Shown here one piece after another: positions 1 to 8,741 of a stretch of DNA of 64,000 nt. Both the position numbers and the translations under genes were made by a program. The DNA is taken from positions 62,001-126,000 of the forward strand of contig NZ_LJAL01000003.1 in assembly GCF_001419985.1 (NCBI RefSeq), read 5' to 3'. The first letter of the stretch is position 1. Every line of letters starts with the position of its first letter. The DNA comes from Loktanella sp. 5RATIMAR09. GTDB lineage: Bacteria; Pseudomonadota; Alphaproteobacteria; Rhodobacterales; Rhodobacteraceae. The notes below the pieces were generated by a model. That model saw nothing but the letters and a program-made list of their open reading frames with translations. It was not told the origin of the DNA and ran no database searches.

Positions 1-543
1 GCAATTGAGAATATCTTTACCAAAGGCATCAGCCCCTGGCGGCCCTTCGTGATCTTTATCTTCGGTCTGTTGCACGGGCTCGGCTTTGCATCGGTGCTGG
101 CCGAATTCGGGCTGCCGGAAGAAACCTTCGTCGCCGCCCTGATCGGCTTTAACGTCGGTGTCGAGGTGGGACAGCTTGCCGTGATTGCGGTGATGTTCTT
201 TTTTGTCTGGCAGGCGTTGCGCATTGATCGCGGTGCGAACGAGACCACGCGGGGGCTTGTCCTTTACGGGTTTCTTGCTGTAACCGGCGTGCTGCTCATC
301 GCGTTCGACAGCGCGCAGATCCCGGCGGTGCTTGCGTCTCCGCTTCTGCTTCTCGATACGCCTGCGCTGCTTTTTGCTGTCACATTTGTTGCGATGGCGG
401 CGCTGTGTATGATCTCGATCGTGCTGCGTGACCGGATCGACGCCTACCGCCTTTTCGTGGCGGTTCCCGCCTCGGTCGTCATCGCCGCCATTGGCCTTTA
501 CTGGTTCATCGTGCGGTCATATGGCACGATCGTGGGGATATAA
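1..543 (+). CDS. HupE/UreJ family membrane protein (5' end missing)
   Basis: The reading frame is open from the first base, so only the last 180 residues are visible and the true start lies outside the window. The visible part contains several hydrophobic segments and the histidine-containing stretch GLLHGLGFASVL, then GFNVGVEVGQL, which are hallmarks of the HupE/UreJ_2 family. Members of that family are small integral membrane proteins linked to nickel or cobalt uptake or to metal-enzyme maturation, though many copies lie far from any metalloenzyme gene. Nothing around it (ribosomal genes follow) suggests a particular partner. The family call is fairly safe; the transported substrate is unknown. 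Confidence 0.8.
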   Translation, partial: AIENIFTKGISPWRPFVIFIFGLLHGLGFASVLAEFGLPEETFVAALIGFNVGVEVGQLAVIAVMFFFVWQALRIDRGANETTRGLVLYGFLAVTGVLLIAFDSAQIPAVLASPLLLLDTPALLFAVTFVAMAALCMISIVLRDRIDAYRLFVAVPASVVIAAIGLYWFIVRSYGTIVGI

Positions 544-744
544 TGCGGGTCTGTTTATCATCTTGCCCTGAAAACTCCCGCCGGAGGCATCCTGAGGCTT
601 GCGCAAGGGCGCAACCCCCGCTATAGCGCGCTCACTTAATCCCGCAGGCGGGGGCGGGTCCGATGGGGAGACATCCCAAAGGATCCACCGGTTGGCATTA
701 CGCTGATCCCCCGCTGAGGCTTGAAACCGGAAAAGGAAAACGAC
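544..744 (+). promoter_or_regulatory. Leader and promoter region of rpsB
   Basis: About 200 bases separate the HupE-like gene from rpsB. The stretch holds a perfect CTTGCGCAAG palindrome (598-607) and a longer inverted repeat in which CCCCCGC is later matched by GCGGGGG, so the transcribed leader can fold. The ribosome binding site is the purine-rich run just before the rpsB ATG at 745. I could not assign -35/-10 boxes with confidence. In other bacteria rpsB leaders can be autoregulated by S2, but no conserved S2 motif is recognised here. Confidence 0.3.
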
Positions 745-1515
745 ATGGCTCTTCCCGAGTTCTCCATGCGTCAGCTGCTTGAAGCAGGCGTACACTTTGG
801 CCACCAGACAGCGCGCTGGAACCCAAAGATGGATCAATATATCTACGGATCGCGCAACGGCATCCACATCATGGACCTGACACAGACGGTTCCTATGCTG
901 GACCAGGCACTGCAAGTCATCCGTGACACCGTCGCCAAAGGCGGCCGCGTGCTGTTCGTCGGCACCAAGCGTCAGGCAGCCAAGCCGATCATGGAAGCCG
1001 CCGAGAAATCTGCGCAGTTCTACATGAACCACCGCTGGTTGGGCGGCACACTGACAAACTGGCAGACAGTTTCGCAGTCCATCAACCGCCTGAAGGCAAT
1101 CGACGAAGCCTCTGCAAACGGTTTTGCCGGCCTGACCAAGAAAGAGCGTCTTGGCATGGAGCGTGAGCAAGGCAAACTGCAGGCATCGCTTGGCGGTATC
1201 CGCGAAATGGGCGGCGTGCCTGACCTTTTGTTCGTCATCGACGTGAACAAAGAAGATCTGGCCATCGCCGAAGCCAACAAGCTGGGCATCCCCGTTGTTG
1301 CGATCGTTGACACCAACTGCTCGCCTGCTGGCATCGACTATGTCATCCCCGGCAACGACGACGCGGCACGCGCCATCGCGCTCTACACCGATCTGGCCGC
1401 ACGTGCAGCCCTTGACGGTATGACCGCACAGATGGGCGCCGCTGGCGTTGACATGGGCGAGCTTGAAGAGCTGGTCGAAGAGGTTGTTGCCGAAGAAGCA
1501 GCACCAGCCGAATAA
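745..1515 (+). CDS. rpsB: 30S ribosomal protein S2
   Basis: A 256-residue protein beginning [20 protein letters not shown], the standard S2 amino terminus. It also has the family signatures [36 protein letters not shown] and [10 protein letters not shown]2 binds the small subunit late in assembly and is needed to recruit S1. The ATG at 745 is chosen over an in-frame TTG at 721 because it matches the conserved start and follows a purine-rich GGAAAAGG. The last 25 residues are acidic ([11 protein letters not shown]-like), as in other alphaproteobacterial S2 proteins. It is followed by tsf after a hairpin-containing gap, the usual rpsB-tsf order. Confidence 0.98.
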   Translation: MALPEFSMRQLLEAGVHFGHQTARWNPKMDQYIYGSRNGIHIMDLTQTVPMLDQALQVIRDTVAKGGRVLFVGTKRQAAKPIMEAAEKSAQFYMNHRWLGGTLTNWQTVSQSINRLKAIDEASANGFAGLTKKERLGMEREQGKLQASLGGIREMGGVPDLLFVIDVNKEDLAIAEANKLGIPVVAIVDTNCSPAGIDYVIPGNDDAARAIALYTDLAARAALDGMTAQMGAAGVDMGELEELVEEVVAEEAAPAE

Positions 1516-1533
1516 TCCATTCGACACCCTTTA

Positions 1534-1558
1534 GGGCAGGGGGCCTTGGTCCCCGCCC
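1534..1558 (+). terminator. Hairpin between rpsB and tsf (likely partial terminator)
   Basis: GGGC-A-GGGG pairs with CCCC-GCCC around a short loop. There is no run of T after it, so complete termination is unlikely. Such an element would lower tsf expression relative to rpsB or stabilise the rpsB transcript end. The AGGAG ribosome binding site of tsf lies just downstream. Confidence 0.5.
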
Positions 1559-1591
1559 ATCCCTATTATTTACCTCCAAAGGAGACGTAAC

Positions 1592-2464
1592 ATGGCAATC
1601 ACCGCTGCAATGGTGAAAGACCTGCGCGACAGCACAGGCGCAGGCATGATGGACGCCAAGAAGGCGCTGACCGAAACTGATGGCGACATGGAAGCGGCAG
1701 TCGATTGGCTGCGCACCAAGGGCCTTGCAAAAGCCGCCAAGAAATCCGGCCGGACCGCTGCAGAGGGCCTTGTGGCTGTTGCTGTATCCGGTGGCAAGGG
1801 TGTGGCTGTGGAAGTCAACTCCGAGACCGATTTCGTTGCGAAAAACGCAGACTTCCAGAAAATGGTTGCGGGCATCGCAAATGTGGCCTTGGGCACATCC
1901 GATATTGACGGACTGAAAGCGGCCGACATGGGCGGCAAAACCGTAGAACAGACCGTGACAGACGCAGTCGCCGTGATCGGCGAGAACATGTCCGTGCGCC
2001 GTATGGCCGTGCTGGAAGGTGGCTCTGTCGTCAACTACGTGCACAATGCAGCAGCGCCCGGCATGGGCAGCATCGGTGTTCTGGTCGCAATCACTGGTGA
2101 TAACGAGGCGTTCGGCCGTCAGGTTGCGATGCACATCGCTGCTGCAAACCCGGCGTCTTTGTCCGAAGCAGACCTTGATCCGGCAGTCGTCGAGAAAGAA
2201 AAGCAGGTCCAGATGGACATCGCCCGCGAAAGTGGCAAGCCTGAAGCCGTGATCGAAAAGATGATTGTCGGCCGGATGCAGAAATACATGGCCGAGGTGA
2301 CATTGCTGAACCAGCAGTTCGTCGTGAACCCCGACCTGACTGTTGGTCAGGCCGCCAAAGAGGCCGGTGTAGAGATCACAGGCTATATGCGTCTTGCAGT
2401 CGGTGAAGGCATCGAGAAGGCTGAAGAAGATTTCGCAGCAGAAGTTGCAAAATTGAACGGCTAG
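1592..2464 (+). CDS. tsf: Translation elongation factor Ts
   Basis: A 290-residue protein starting [20 protein letters not shown], then [20 protein letters not shown], the classic EF-Ts amino-terminal UBA-like domain. The core contains SETDFVAKN and the dimerisation region seen in full-length EF-Ts. It catalyses GDP release from EF-Tu. A strong AAAGGAGACGTAAC ribosome binding site precedes the ATG. It lies 76 bases after rpsB and ends just before a strong intrinsic-terminator-like hairpin, so it is probably the last gene of the rpsB-tsf unit. Confidence 0.98.
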   Translation: MAITAAMVKDLRDSTGAGMMDAKKALTETDGDMEAAVDWLRTKGLAKAAKKSGRTAAEGLVAVAVSGGKGVAVEVNSETDFVAKNADFQKMVAGIANVALGTSDIDGLKAADMGGKTVEQTVTDAVAVIGENMSVRRMAVLEGGSVVNYVHNAAAPGMGSIGVLVAITGDNEAFGRQVAMHIAAANPASLSEADLDPAVVEKEKQVQMDIARESGKPEAVIEKMIVGRMQKYMAEVTLLNQQFVVNPDLTVGQAAKEAGVEITGYMRLAVGEGIEKAEEDFAAEVAKLNG

Positions 2465-2488
2465 TCAGAGCTTCTTGAAAAAAGGAAT

Positions 2489-2517
2489 ACGGCCCGCGAT
2501 GAACCATCGCGGGCCGT
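2489..2517 (+). terminator. Terminator-like hairpin after tsf
   Basis: A perfect 13-bp stem, ACGGCCCGCGATG paired with CATCGCGGGCCGT, closes on the 3-base loop AAC and is followed by TTCCCG. It starts 24 bases after the tsf stop codon. The T tract is short, but the stem is very stable. It probably marks the end of the rpsB-tsf transcript. Confidence 0.75.
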
Positions 2518-2530
2518 TTCCCGTTGTAGG

Positions 2531-2571
2531 GAAAAAGCGCGACACCACGCTCGGAAGAAAGCAGGTGTCGC
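2531..2571 (-). terminator. Minus-strand intrinsic terminator
   Basis: On the minus strand, GCGACACC pairs with GGTGTCGC (outer limits 2539-2571) and is followed immediately by GCTTTTTC. This is the best T-tailed hairpin in the gene-free stretch. It points toward tsf, so it would end a minus-strand transcript coming from luxR or from a separate small RNA. Confidence 0.6.
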
Positions 2572-2730
2572 AACGATGGCGCCCGGTCCAGTTTCGGGAC
2601 GAAGCACCGGGGTTCATCGTTAAAGCGCTGACGTAAACAGGCAAACCTGCCACGCCAGCATCCGGTTTCCCGGAACAAGAAAGCAGCGCCCTTTAATCAC
2701 AAGGGAATACCTCCTCATGTTCCCAGGCCT
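2572..2730 (-). ncRNA. Candidate structured small RNA or leader, minus strand
   Basis: The 388 bases between the convergent tsf and luxR genes contain stacked inverted repeats. AACGATG/CATCGTT (2572-2578 with 2615-2621) encloses CCCGGT/ACCGGG. GCGCTG/CAGCGC (2625-2630 with 2684-2689) encloses two small hairpins, CAGG..CCTG and CCGG..CCGG, giving a three-way-junction shape. GGGAA/TTCCC (2703-2707 with 2720-2724) has CCTCCTC in its plus-strand loop. Together with the T-tailed minus-strand terminator at 2531 this looks like a roughly 160-200 nt folded RNA. No known family (6S, tmRNA, SRP, RNase P) could be matched. The strand is inferred from the terminator only. Confidence 0.35.
2620..2700 (-). 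CDS. Possible 26-residue mini-ORF
   Basis: A GTG codon at 2700-2698 is preceded, 8 bases upstream, by GAGGAGGT, a near-perfect Shine-Dalgarno sequence. It opens a 26-codon frame starting MIKGRCFLVPGNRM and ending at TAA (2620-2622). The reading frame lies inside the structured segment, between the GGGAA/TTCCC hairpin, whose loop carries the Shine-Dalgarno, and the terminator. It could be a small protein, a translated leader, or a chance frame within a non-coding RNA. No homologue is recognised. Confidence 0.3.
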   Translation of the reverse strand: MIKGRCFLVPGNRMLAWQVCLFTSAL

Positions 2731-2852
2731 AAGGCCACCACTCACGGAACCCGCTCACACTGCCAGCTTACGCAGGGTCACGAAAGTAAGGTAAACCTGA
2801 CTTCACAAAAAGTTTACGCAAGCACCGCAGGCCCACCCCGACGCACGCGCCG

Positions 2853-3617
2853 TCAGGCGGTCTCGGGGTCCATCAGAAACATCTGGTTATAAAAAGCAGC
2901 CTTCAGAACAGCCTGCGCTGTCGTTTCCACACAAAGCGTTTCGCGCGCAAGGCGCAGATGCTTTTCAACCGTTGCCGGTGTCAGTTTCAAGAGTGCTGCA
3001 ATATCTTGAGTTGTCTTGCCATCGCCCACCCATTGCAACACCTCACGCTGTCGCTTTGTCAGAGTACGATCACCCGAGTAAGGCAAGGTCAGCAGTTTGA
3101 GGTGCATGACATTGTTCATGACGATGATCTCGTCACCATGTTCGGCCCAAACCTGTTCCACCGCATCCTGTGTCATGCCCGGTTTTGCGGTCAGGGCAAT
3201 GGCGCCTTTGATCCGTTCAGACATCGACCGGAAGCTGATGGTATAGCCGGCTGTGACGTTCATGGACTTGTTGAATTCCACCACCCGCAACTCGCTCGGG
3301 GTGAGGTGGTCGACACGCTCCATATCCAGCATCCAGCGCCAGCTGCAGGCGCCACTGTTTTCCAGCGCCCAACGCAACATCGGGGCGTGTGCGTAAAGCC
3401 CTTCGTTAATAAAGACATGCATATAGGCTTCGCTCTGGGTCGACAGCAACACCCAGTCTTGTGGGTCACCAAGACCCTTTGATGTCCGGTAGCGGGTGAA
3501 ACCATACATCAATCTGTCAAACCCGTAGGTGGCCATCTGACGGGTGTGAAGATCCCACAATTCCTCGACCGAGTGGGCATTTGTCAGCTTTTTCAGTTGC
3601 GCCAACAGCGCCGTCAT
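2853..3617 (-). CDS. LuxR-family transcriptional regulator with autoinducer-type domain
   Basis: A 254-residue protein. Residues about 15-165 resemble the autoinducer-binding domain (aromatic-rich, [24 protein letters not shown]). Residues about 185-245 form a LuxR/GerE helix-turn-helix with [22 protein letters not shown] and ATVEKHLR. The conserved Asp-Pro of classic acyl-homoserine-lactone receptors appears as AHAPM, so the Asp is replaced by Ala, and no luxI gene is present nearby. It is therefore more likely an orphan regulator that senses something else or nothing. Its ATG overlaps the aroQ stop by four bases, so the two are co-translated. Confidence 0.85.
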   Translation of the reverse strand: MTALLAQLKKLTNAHSVEELWDLHTRQMATYGFDRLMYGFTRYRTSKGLGDPQDWVLLSTQSEAYMHVFINEGLYAHAPMLRWALENSGACSWRWMLDMERVDHLTPSELRVVEFNKSMNVTAGYTISFRSMSERIKGAIALTAKPGMTQDAVEQVWAEHGDEIIVMNNVMHLKLLTLPYSGDRTLTKRQREVLQWVGDGKTTQDIAALLKLTPATVEKHLRLARETLCVETTAQAVLKAAFYNQMFLMDPETA

Positions 3618-4060
3618 GGTGCCCTCCCGATGGCCCCAAGAAGCGCATCCATCGCCAAAGGATAGCCTGCAGCACCAAACCCGCAGATCTGCCCCACAGC
3701 GACGGGTGCGATGTGGGATTGATGGCGAAATGCCTCGCGGGCGTGAATGTTTGACAGGTGAAGCTCGACCACAGGCAGCATGATGCTGGAAATTGCATCC
3801 CTGAGCGCGACAGAGGTATGCGTATAGGCACCCGCGTTCAGGATCACCCCCACATGCACACCGCGCGCGCCGTGCAACATATCAATCATCTCGCCTTCAT
3901 GGTTGGATTGCGCAAAATCAATCTCCACCCCTAGCGTTTCCGCCTTTTCACGGCAGAGCGCTTCGATATCGGCAAGCGTCGTTGACCCGTAAACCTCGGG
4001 CTGGCGTGTGCCAAGCAGGTTCAGGTTGGGGCCATTCAAAATAAGGATTGATTGCGTCAT
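3614..4060 (-). CDS. aroQ: Type II 3-dehydroquinate dehydratase
   Basis: A 148-residue enzyme, the normal size for type II dehydroquinases, which convert 3-dehydroquinate to 3-dehydroshikimate in the shikimate pathway. NGPNLNLLG (residues 9-17) is followed by the catalytic Tyr24 within [23 protein letters not shown] and the catalytic-His region [11 protein letters not shown] are intact. The ATG is preceded by AACAGGAT. It shares a four-base overlap with the downstream luxR-type gene, an unusual pairing of aromatic biosynthesis with a regulator. Confidence 0.96.
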   Translation of the reverse strand: MTQSILILNGPNLNLLGTRQPEVYGSTTLADIEALCREKAETLGVEIDFAQSNHEGEMIDMLHGARGVHVGVILNAGAYTHTSVALRDAISSIMLPVVELHLSNIHAREAFRHQSHIAPVAVGQICGFGAAGYPLAMDALLGAIGRAP

Positions 4061-4227
4061 ATCCTGTTTCTACCACCTCTGACCAATTGAATAAAACAGA
4101 TTTCTACCCGCGAAAGAACTCTGTGGGCTAATTGCTGCACCACCTCCAAGAGAAGACGCATCCATTGGCTTGAACTCCCTGTCGAACCGGTATTTGGTCG
4201 CCGTGCAAAAGTGTCGGAAAGCTTATT

Positions 4228-5286
4228 ATGCGCGTGCTCGCGATCACAACAGTGCGGAATGAAGCCCCTTTCATTTTGGAATGGATCGCCTACCACCAGC
4301 ATATCGGCGTGACGGACTTTCTCATTTATAGCAACGATTGCGAGGACGGGACGGATGCCTTGCTGGACCGGCTCGATGATTTGGGGCATATCACGCATGT
4401 TCGAAACCACAGTCGCGGCAAGAAAACGGTGCAGTGGCGGGCGCTGAGTAAAGCACGACAACATCCACTGACAAAGCAGGCCGATTGGATATATGTCGCG
4501 GACGTCGATGAATTCCTGTGTGTTCATGTGGGTGATGGACGGATCTGTGACCTTATCGCCGCATGTCCCGAGGTTTATGGCTTTTCTATCTCGTGGCGCA
4601 TGTTCGGAAATAATGGCGTCGTTGCGTTTGAGGATCGTCCGGTTCTTGAACAGTTCACGCAAGCTGCACCCGAGGCACTTTTGTGGCCATGGCGGGCGGT
4701 TCAATACAAGTCGCTCTATCGAAATGACCGGCGCTATGACCGGCTGGGCGTTCACCGCCCGCGCGTCAGGGATGGCGCCTCTCCGGTGCTGTGGGTTGAT
4801 GGCAACGGTGAGCCGCTTCAACATCTGCCCGGTACAGTGATCCCAAGCGATCAGCCGCGTTACCGGCTCGCGCAGATTAATCATTACGCCTTGGGCGCGA
4901 TGGAAAATTTCCTCGTCAAGATCTCGCGCGGGCGTCCGAACCATACCAGTGAACCCATCGAGCTTTCTTACTGGACTGACCGCAACTTCAACAGTGTTGA
5001 GGACAAGACGATCCAGAAACATCAATCGGCCGTGGTATCCGGCATCAATGATTTGCGAAAGGATCCGGAACTTGACCGGCTGCATGTGGCGGGCGTCGTA
5101 TGGCGCAGAGCAAAGATCGCTGCACTGATGCAAGAGTCCGACAGCTTTTATATGCTGGCCCGACTGCTACAGATGCAAAGCACCGGTGTGCTTCCGATGA
5201 GCTTGCAGAAAAAGCTGTTCAGACAGCTTATGCACGTCCGAGGTCTTCAGGCGGCACGTAAGGACCAACCAGACAAAGCGGATTAG
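4228..5286 (+). CDS. Glycosyltransferase family 2-like protein
   Basis: A 352-residue single-module member of the Glyco_tranf_2_4-like family. Near the start is VRNEAPFILEWIAYHQHIGV, the nucleotide-sugar-binding beta-alpha unit, followed by IYSNDCEDGTDALLDRL. The metal-binding DVDEF motif is at residues 92-96 and the family-typical HYALGAMENFLVKISRGRPN at about 218. There are no membrane segments or signal peptide, so it should act in the cytosol or at the inner membrane face. Its closest relatives in the window are the other island genes. It ends tail-to-tail with the next gene, with a four-base overlap of the two stop codons. Donor and acceptor sugars are unknown. Confidence 0.85.
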   Translation: MRVLAITTVRNEAPFILEWIAYHQHIGVTDFLIYSNDCEDGTDALLDRLDDLGHITHVRNHSRGKKTVQWRALSKARQHPLTKQADWIYVADVDEFLCVHVGDGRICDLIAACPEVYGFSISWRMFGNNGVVAFEDRPVLEQFTQAAPEALLWPWRAVQYKSLYRNDRRYDRLGVHRPRVRDGASPVLWVDGNGEPLQHLPGTVIPSDQPRYRLAQINHYALGAMENFLVKISRGRPNHTSEPIELSYWTDRNFNSVEDKTIQKHQSAVVSGINDLRKDPELDRLHVAGVVWRRAKIAALMQESDSFYMLARLLQMQSTGVLPMSLQKKLFRQLMHVRGLQAARKDQPDKAD

Positions 5287-7535
5287 TGGTTGCTGTTTTC
5301 CGGCCTATCGACTGTAAAGGACCACTCTGCATGCGGATCGCGTGTGACGATGTCGTCAGGGATCACATCGGGACCTGACAAAAAGACATTCGCGCCAAAA
5401 TGACTGTGCAATCTCGACAATCTTTCCAAACGTGAACCGGTAAGGGCCCGATAAAACCGGTCGTAATCATCGCGGGCACGCAGTTCCCGTATTTTTGCAC
5501 GGTGACTGGTCACGCTGTTCTGGTGCGCGGCCGCAATGTCGGGATCGCACAGTAATGATGCAAGTTCCGCATGCATCTTTGGCAGGTGACGCTGGATCGA
5601 ACGATCCTCTTCAAAATTGTTGTTCATGCGAAACCAATAGCTCAGCCCTTGATCGCGATCGACGTGGTTCACGCGGCCCCGGTCCCGCTTCACCAGAAAG
5701 CTTTCAGCGGACCGGACAGCATAGTGGTTCAATTGCACCAGATCATAACCATAGGTCTGCGTGGTCGAACGCCAGCCATTGCGGTAAATACTGTGGGGCA
5801 GGGGATTGCCCGATCCGTTCACCCACCGGATATCTTCCCATAGTTGGGGATTGAGGCCTTTGGGGCGGTGAACACCCAGTTTTTTGAAGATGCCGATATT
5901 TTGAAAGAGCGTCTTGAAACCCCACGCCTGATGCGGTTTTCGGGCAACCTCGGGTGCGCAACAGGTAAACTGTTCGAGGACAGGAGCATCGGAAAATGCG
6001 TGGGTATCGGCATTGCCAAACAACCGCCATGTCATCGAAATCATGTTCGCATCGGGCACCGCGCCAAAAAGCGCGTCCAGCGTGCCATCACCAACCTTGA
6101 TATTTACAAACTCGTCCACGTCGATGCAGGCCACCCATTTTGCATCTTTGATCAACGGCTCGTCTTCGGCCATCTGCAACGCGGCATGTTGGGGCCGCAA
6201 ATTCATTTTGCGAAAATCATTGTCTCTGTGCTGAACAAGACCTTTCTGCGCCAGAAGGTCCAGCATCGTGTCAGTGCCATCGGTACAATCGTTGGTGTAA
6301 ATAAGAAAATCATCGAACCCAATTGCACGATGATAGGCCAACCACTCAAGAATAAACGGCCCCTCGTTTTTCATGGTTGTCACAATCGTGCAGCGGCCCC
6401 GACCCTGTGTCACGGACGTCGTGCTGACTTTCGGCATGCGCACAGGTTTATGGCCAAAATGCTGCTTTGCTTGCTCAAGCAAGGGTTTATGCTCAACCAA
6501 TCCGGACTTGGGGACAATGAGAGAAACCTTGTCGGTGGGGTGGCGCAGTGCCATATGTCGGTAGAATTCCCGATCCTGCGCAGTTGTCGAGGGCGCATTG
6601 GCGACCCGAACCATCTTCCAGACGACATCTTTCGGTGCTTGTTCCGGCGCAATACACCAGCGTTTGCGCAGTCTGCTGGCATCAAACTGCACACAGGTGT
6701 GGTCCGCAAACCTGATCGGATCGCCTTGCCGGATGCGCCACGGATAGCACTGTCGACCGAGCAGACGAATGATCCCTCCCTGGGCAGCCACAGCCGCATC
6801 GAAGATCGAGACCCCGTCCGGGGCCGCCAAATCATATACGTCAAGATTGGCAACCGCGCGCGCGCGTGCCAGAAACCGGACGCGCGCGATCTCATACCAG
6901 ATAATTGCCCCTAATGGCGCGCGCCAAAGATCTGCGGGAGGCACCGTCATCCGGTCCTTTCCGGGCGCGTCCGGGACACAGTATGGATCACTCTCTGGCG
7001 GCAGATCAGGTTGCCCCAATCCCTCATTTGCAGTCAAAATCATAATTTTGACGTCGATGTTTTCATCCTTGAGCCTGCGATCCAGATTGGTGGCGAAACG
7101 TGCGGACAGGTGGGGTCGATCCCGATCAAGAATAACAGCGCCCGTCATCCCGTGAACGCGCACATGATATTGCAACCAATCCAGAACGACTTGAACGGAT
7201 TCACCGTTGCGTACCGCCAGAAGCACGTTCGCATTTGTAAAATGGTGCTGTTCATTGCCAACGGGCAGAATTGTCACCGGGTGCGCGGCAATCATACAGG
7301 GCAATGGCGCAGTCAGCGACGGCACCTCGAAGCAGAAAACATGCGCTCCGACAATGGCGTATGACTTGACCAATGCGACACCCTGCGGCACTTGAACAAC
7401 CTCGGGATCAATCTTGCGATCAAAGAACAGGGACAGGAAATGTCGGCTGCCGATCGTTTCCCCGACGACATCAAGCAGACGCACACGCCCGAAATCCTGT
7501 GCACCTAGTCGGCACTGCGTTACCGAACCCGTCAT
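5283..7535 (-). CDS. Two-module glycosyltransferase family 2-like protein
   Basis: A 750-residue protein with two related modules. Residues about 100-350 align by eye with the protein starting at 8738 (VVLDWLQYHVRVHG, RVRFLARARAVANLDVYD, APDGVSIFDAAVAAQGG, ADHTCVQF, KRWCIAP). The nucleotide-binding DNGSTD and the DIDEF metal motif of that protein are replaced here by DRDRPH and DVYDL, so this half may be inactive. Residues about 385-690 form an intact module with MKNEGPFILEWLAYHRAIGF, TNDCTDGTD, DVDEF (about residue 471) and HYAVRSAESFLVKRDRGRVN. The likely role is assembly of a cell-surface or secreted glycan, possibly using the first half as a binding domain. Confidence 0.82.
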   Translation of the reverse strand: MTGSVTQCRLGAQDFGRVRLLDVVGETIGSRHFLSLFFDRKIDPEVVQVPQGVALVKSYAIVGAHVFCFEVPSLTAPLPCMIAAHPVTILPVGNEQHHFTNANVLLAVRNGESVQVVLDWLQYHVRVHGMTGAVILDRDRPHLSARFATNLDRRLKDENIDVKIMILTANEGLGQPDLPPESDPYCVPDAPGKDRMTVPPADLWRAPLGAIIWYEIARVRFLARARAVANLDVYDLAAPDGVSIFDAAVAAQGGIIRLLGRQCYPWRIRQGDPIRFADHTCVQFDASRLRKRWCIAPEQAPKDVVWKMVRVANAPSTTAQDREFYRHMALRHPTDKVSLIVPKSGLVEHKPLLEQAKQHFGHKPVRMPKVSTTSVTQGRGRCTIVTTMKNEGPFILEWLAYHRAIGFDDFLIYTNDCTDGTDTMLDLLAQKGLVQHRDNDFRKMNLRPQHAALQMAEDEPLIKDAKWVACIDVDEFVNIKVGDGTLDALFGAVPDANMISMTWRLFGNADTHAFSDAPVLEQFTCCAPEVARKPHQAWGFKTLFQNIGIFKKLGVHRPKGLNPQLWEDIRWVNGSGNPLPHSIYRNGWRSTTQTYGYDLVQLNHYAVRSAESFLVKRDRGRVNHVDRDQGLSYWFRMNNNFEEDRSIQRHLPKMHAELASLLCDPDIAAAHQNSVTSHRAKIRELRARDDYDRFYRALTGSRLERLSRLHSHFGANVFLSGPDVIPDDIVTRDPHAEWSFTVDRPENSNH

Positions 7536-7790
7536 CTGCGCATAGCACTTTGTGGTTGCCGATAGCGCGGCGCGCGCGCCCTAAAACGGGCCAGTTCGGC
7601 TATCTTTGGGTAAAACTGCACAGGCGACACCGGACGTTGATTAAAGGATCGCGGAGAAACATATTGGTTTCATGACGGCACACTTCCGTCAAGGCCGGAC
7701 ACGCGCGCTTTTCGGCTTGATTGCTTGGGGGCGATCCTTCATCTTTCTTGTCGCGACGTCCTTGCTCGGTGATGAACTGTCCTGTTACGC

Positions 7791-8741
7791 ATGCCCAGCC
7801 CTGCAACCGTACAACAGAAAAAAAAGGCGCAGTTCACCGTGCAAAACAGTACCGGGATAGATGAGCAGCTTCGTCTGCAAAGATGGCAGTTTTTGTCAAA
7901 GACGCTTTTGTGTGAACGCTTGCCGTCTATTGTTGATGTTGGTGCAAATCCGCTCGACGCGCCGGTTTATCGCCCGTTCCTAGACGCGGGTCTTTGCAGT
8001 CTGCACGGTTTTGAACCGCAAAACGAAGCCTTTCATGAACTTGTGGCAAACAAAGGCGAGCGGGAGACATATCACAACCTCGCTGTTGGCGATGGCGAGG
8101 CGCATCCACTGCACATCTACCGCCAAAGCGGTTTGACCTCGATATTTCCCCTCGATGATACGACCACCCGTTTTCTGGGGCGCAACGCCAAGCGCGCGCG
8201 CCTGATCGCTCAAGAGCGCATCGACACTGTCACGCTCGACGGGCTGGCGGACATTCCGAACATAGATTTGCTCAAGATAGATGTGCAGGGTGCGGAAACC
8301 ATGATCTTCACGCATGGCAAGCAAAAGCTTTCAAAATGTCTGGTTGTGATCAGCGAATTGCGGTTTTTTCCGATGTACGAAGGCGAGCCGCTTCTGGATG
8401 CACAAATCGCAGCGCTTTCTGCGTTGGGATTACGGTTTCACAAATTTCTTTTTGTAAAAAACCAGCAGATTTCCAACTCGCAATCTGCGCGATTGAAAGG
8501 AAGAGTCGTCGCAAGCCAGGCTCTTGATGGCGACGCCGTTTTTGTTCGGGATTTGCGGGATGCGGATACCGTTTCGACCGAACAGATCAAGACACTGGCG
8601 CTCCTTGCAGATGCCATTCTTGAAAGCTACGACCTTGCGTTGCATTGCTTGGACCTGCTTGCGGAACGGGGCGCGCTTGGGGCGGATGTGGCCGCGCGCT
8701 ACGTCGATTTGTTGCCTGCACAAGTGAAGCGCACACCATGA
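7791..8741 (+). CDS. FkbM-family SAM-dependent methyltransferase
   Basis: A 316-residue protein with the FkbM methyltransferase fold in residues about 40-215. IVDVGANPLDAP is the SAM-binding loop, GFEPQNEAFHEL is motif II, and IDLLKIDVQGAE (about residue 158) is the signature acidic motif. FkbM proteins O-methylate sugars or polyketide hydroxyls. The tail of about 100 residues is alpha-helical and not part of the core. The stop codon overlaps the ATG of the next glycosyltransferase gene (ATGA), so the two are translationally coupled and the methylated substrate is probably a glycan. The Shine-Dalgarno before ATG 7791 is weak, so the start is uncertain. Confidence 0.88.
   Translation: MPSPATVQQKKKAQFTVQNSTGIDEQLRLQRWQFLSKTLLCERLPSIVDVGANPLDAPVYRPFLDAGLCSLHGFEPQNEAFHELVANKGERETYHNLAVGDGEAHPLHIYRQSGLTSIFPLDDTTTRFLGRNAKRARLIAQERIDTVTLDGLADIPNIDLLKIDVQGAETMIFTHGKQKLSKCLVVISELRFFPMYEGEPLLDAQIAALSALGLRFHKFLFVKNQQISNSQSARLKGRVVASQALDGDAVFVRDLRDADTVSTEQIKTLALLADAILESYDLALHCLDLLAERGALGADVAARYVDLLPAQVKRTP

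Noticed and set aside
517-1527. 336-codon minus-strand frame opposite rpsB
   Set aside because: Antisense to a certain ribosomal gene; composition is Cys/His-rich without motifs.
2539-2571. SRP RNA (ffs) resemblance: plus-strand CTCGGAAGAAAGCAGG recalls the GGAAGGAAGCAG apical loop of 4.5S RNA
   Set aside because: The conserved GGAAGGAAGCAG is not matched exactly, the surrounding helix sequence does not fit, and the T tail lies on the minus-strand side. Better read as a minus-strand terminator.
4057-5133. 358-codon minus-strand frame opposite the first glycosyltransferase
   Set aside because: The plus strand carries all family motifs; the antisense product resembles no protein family.
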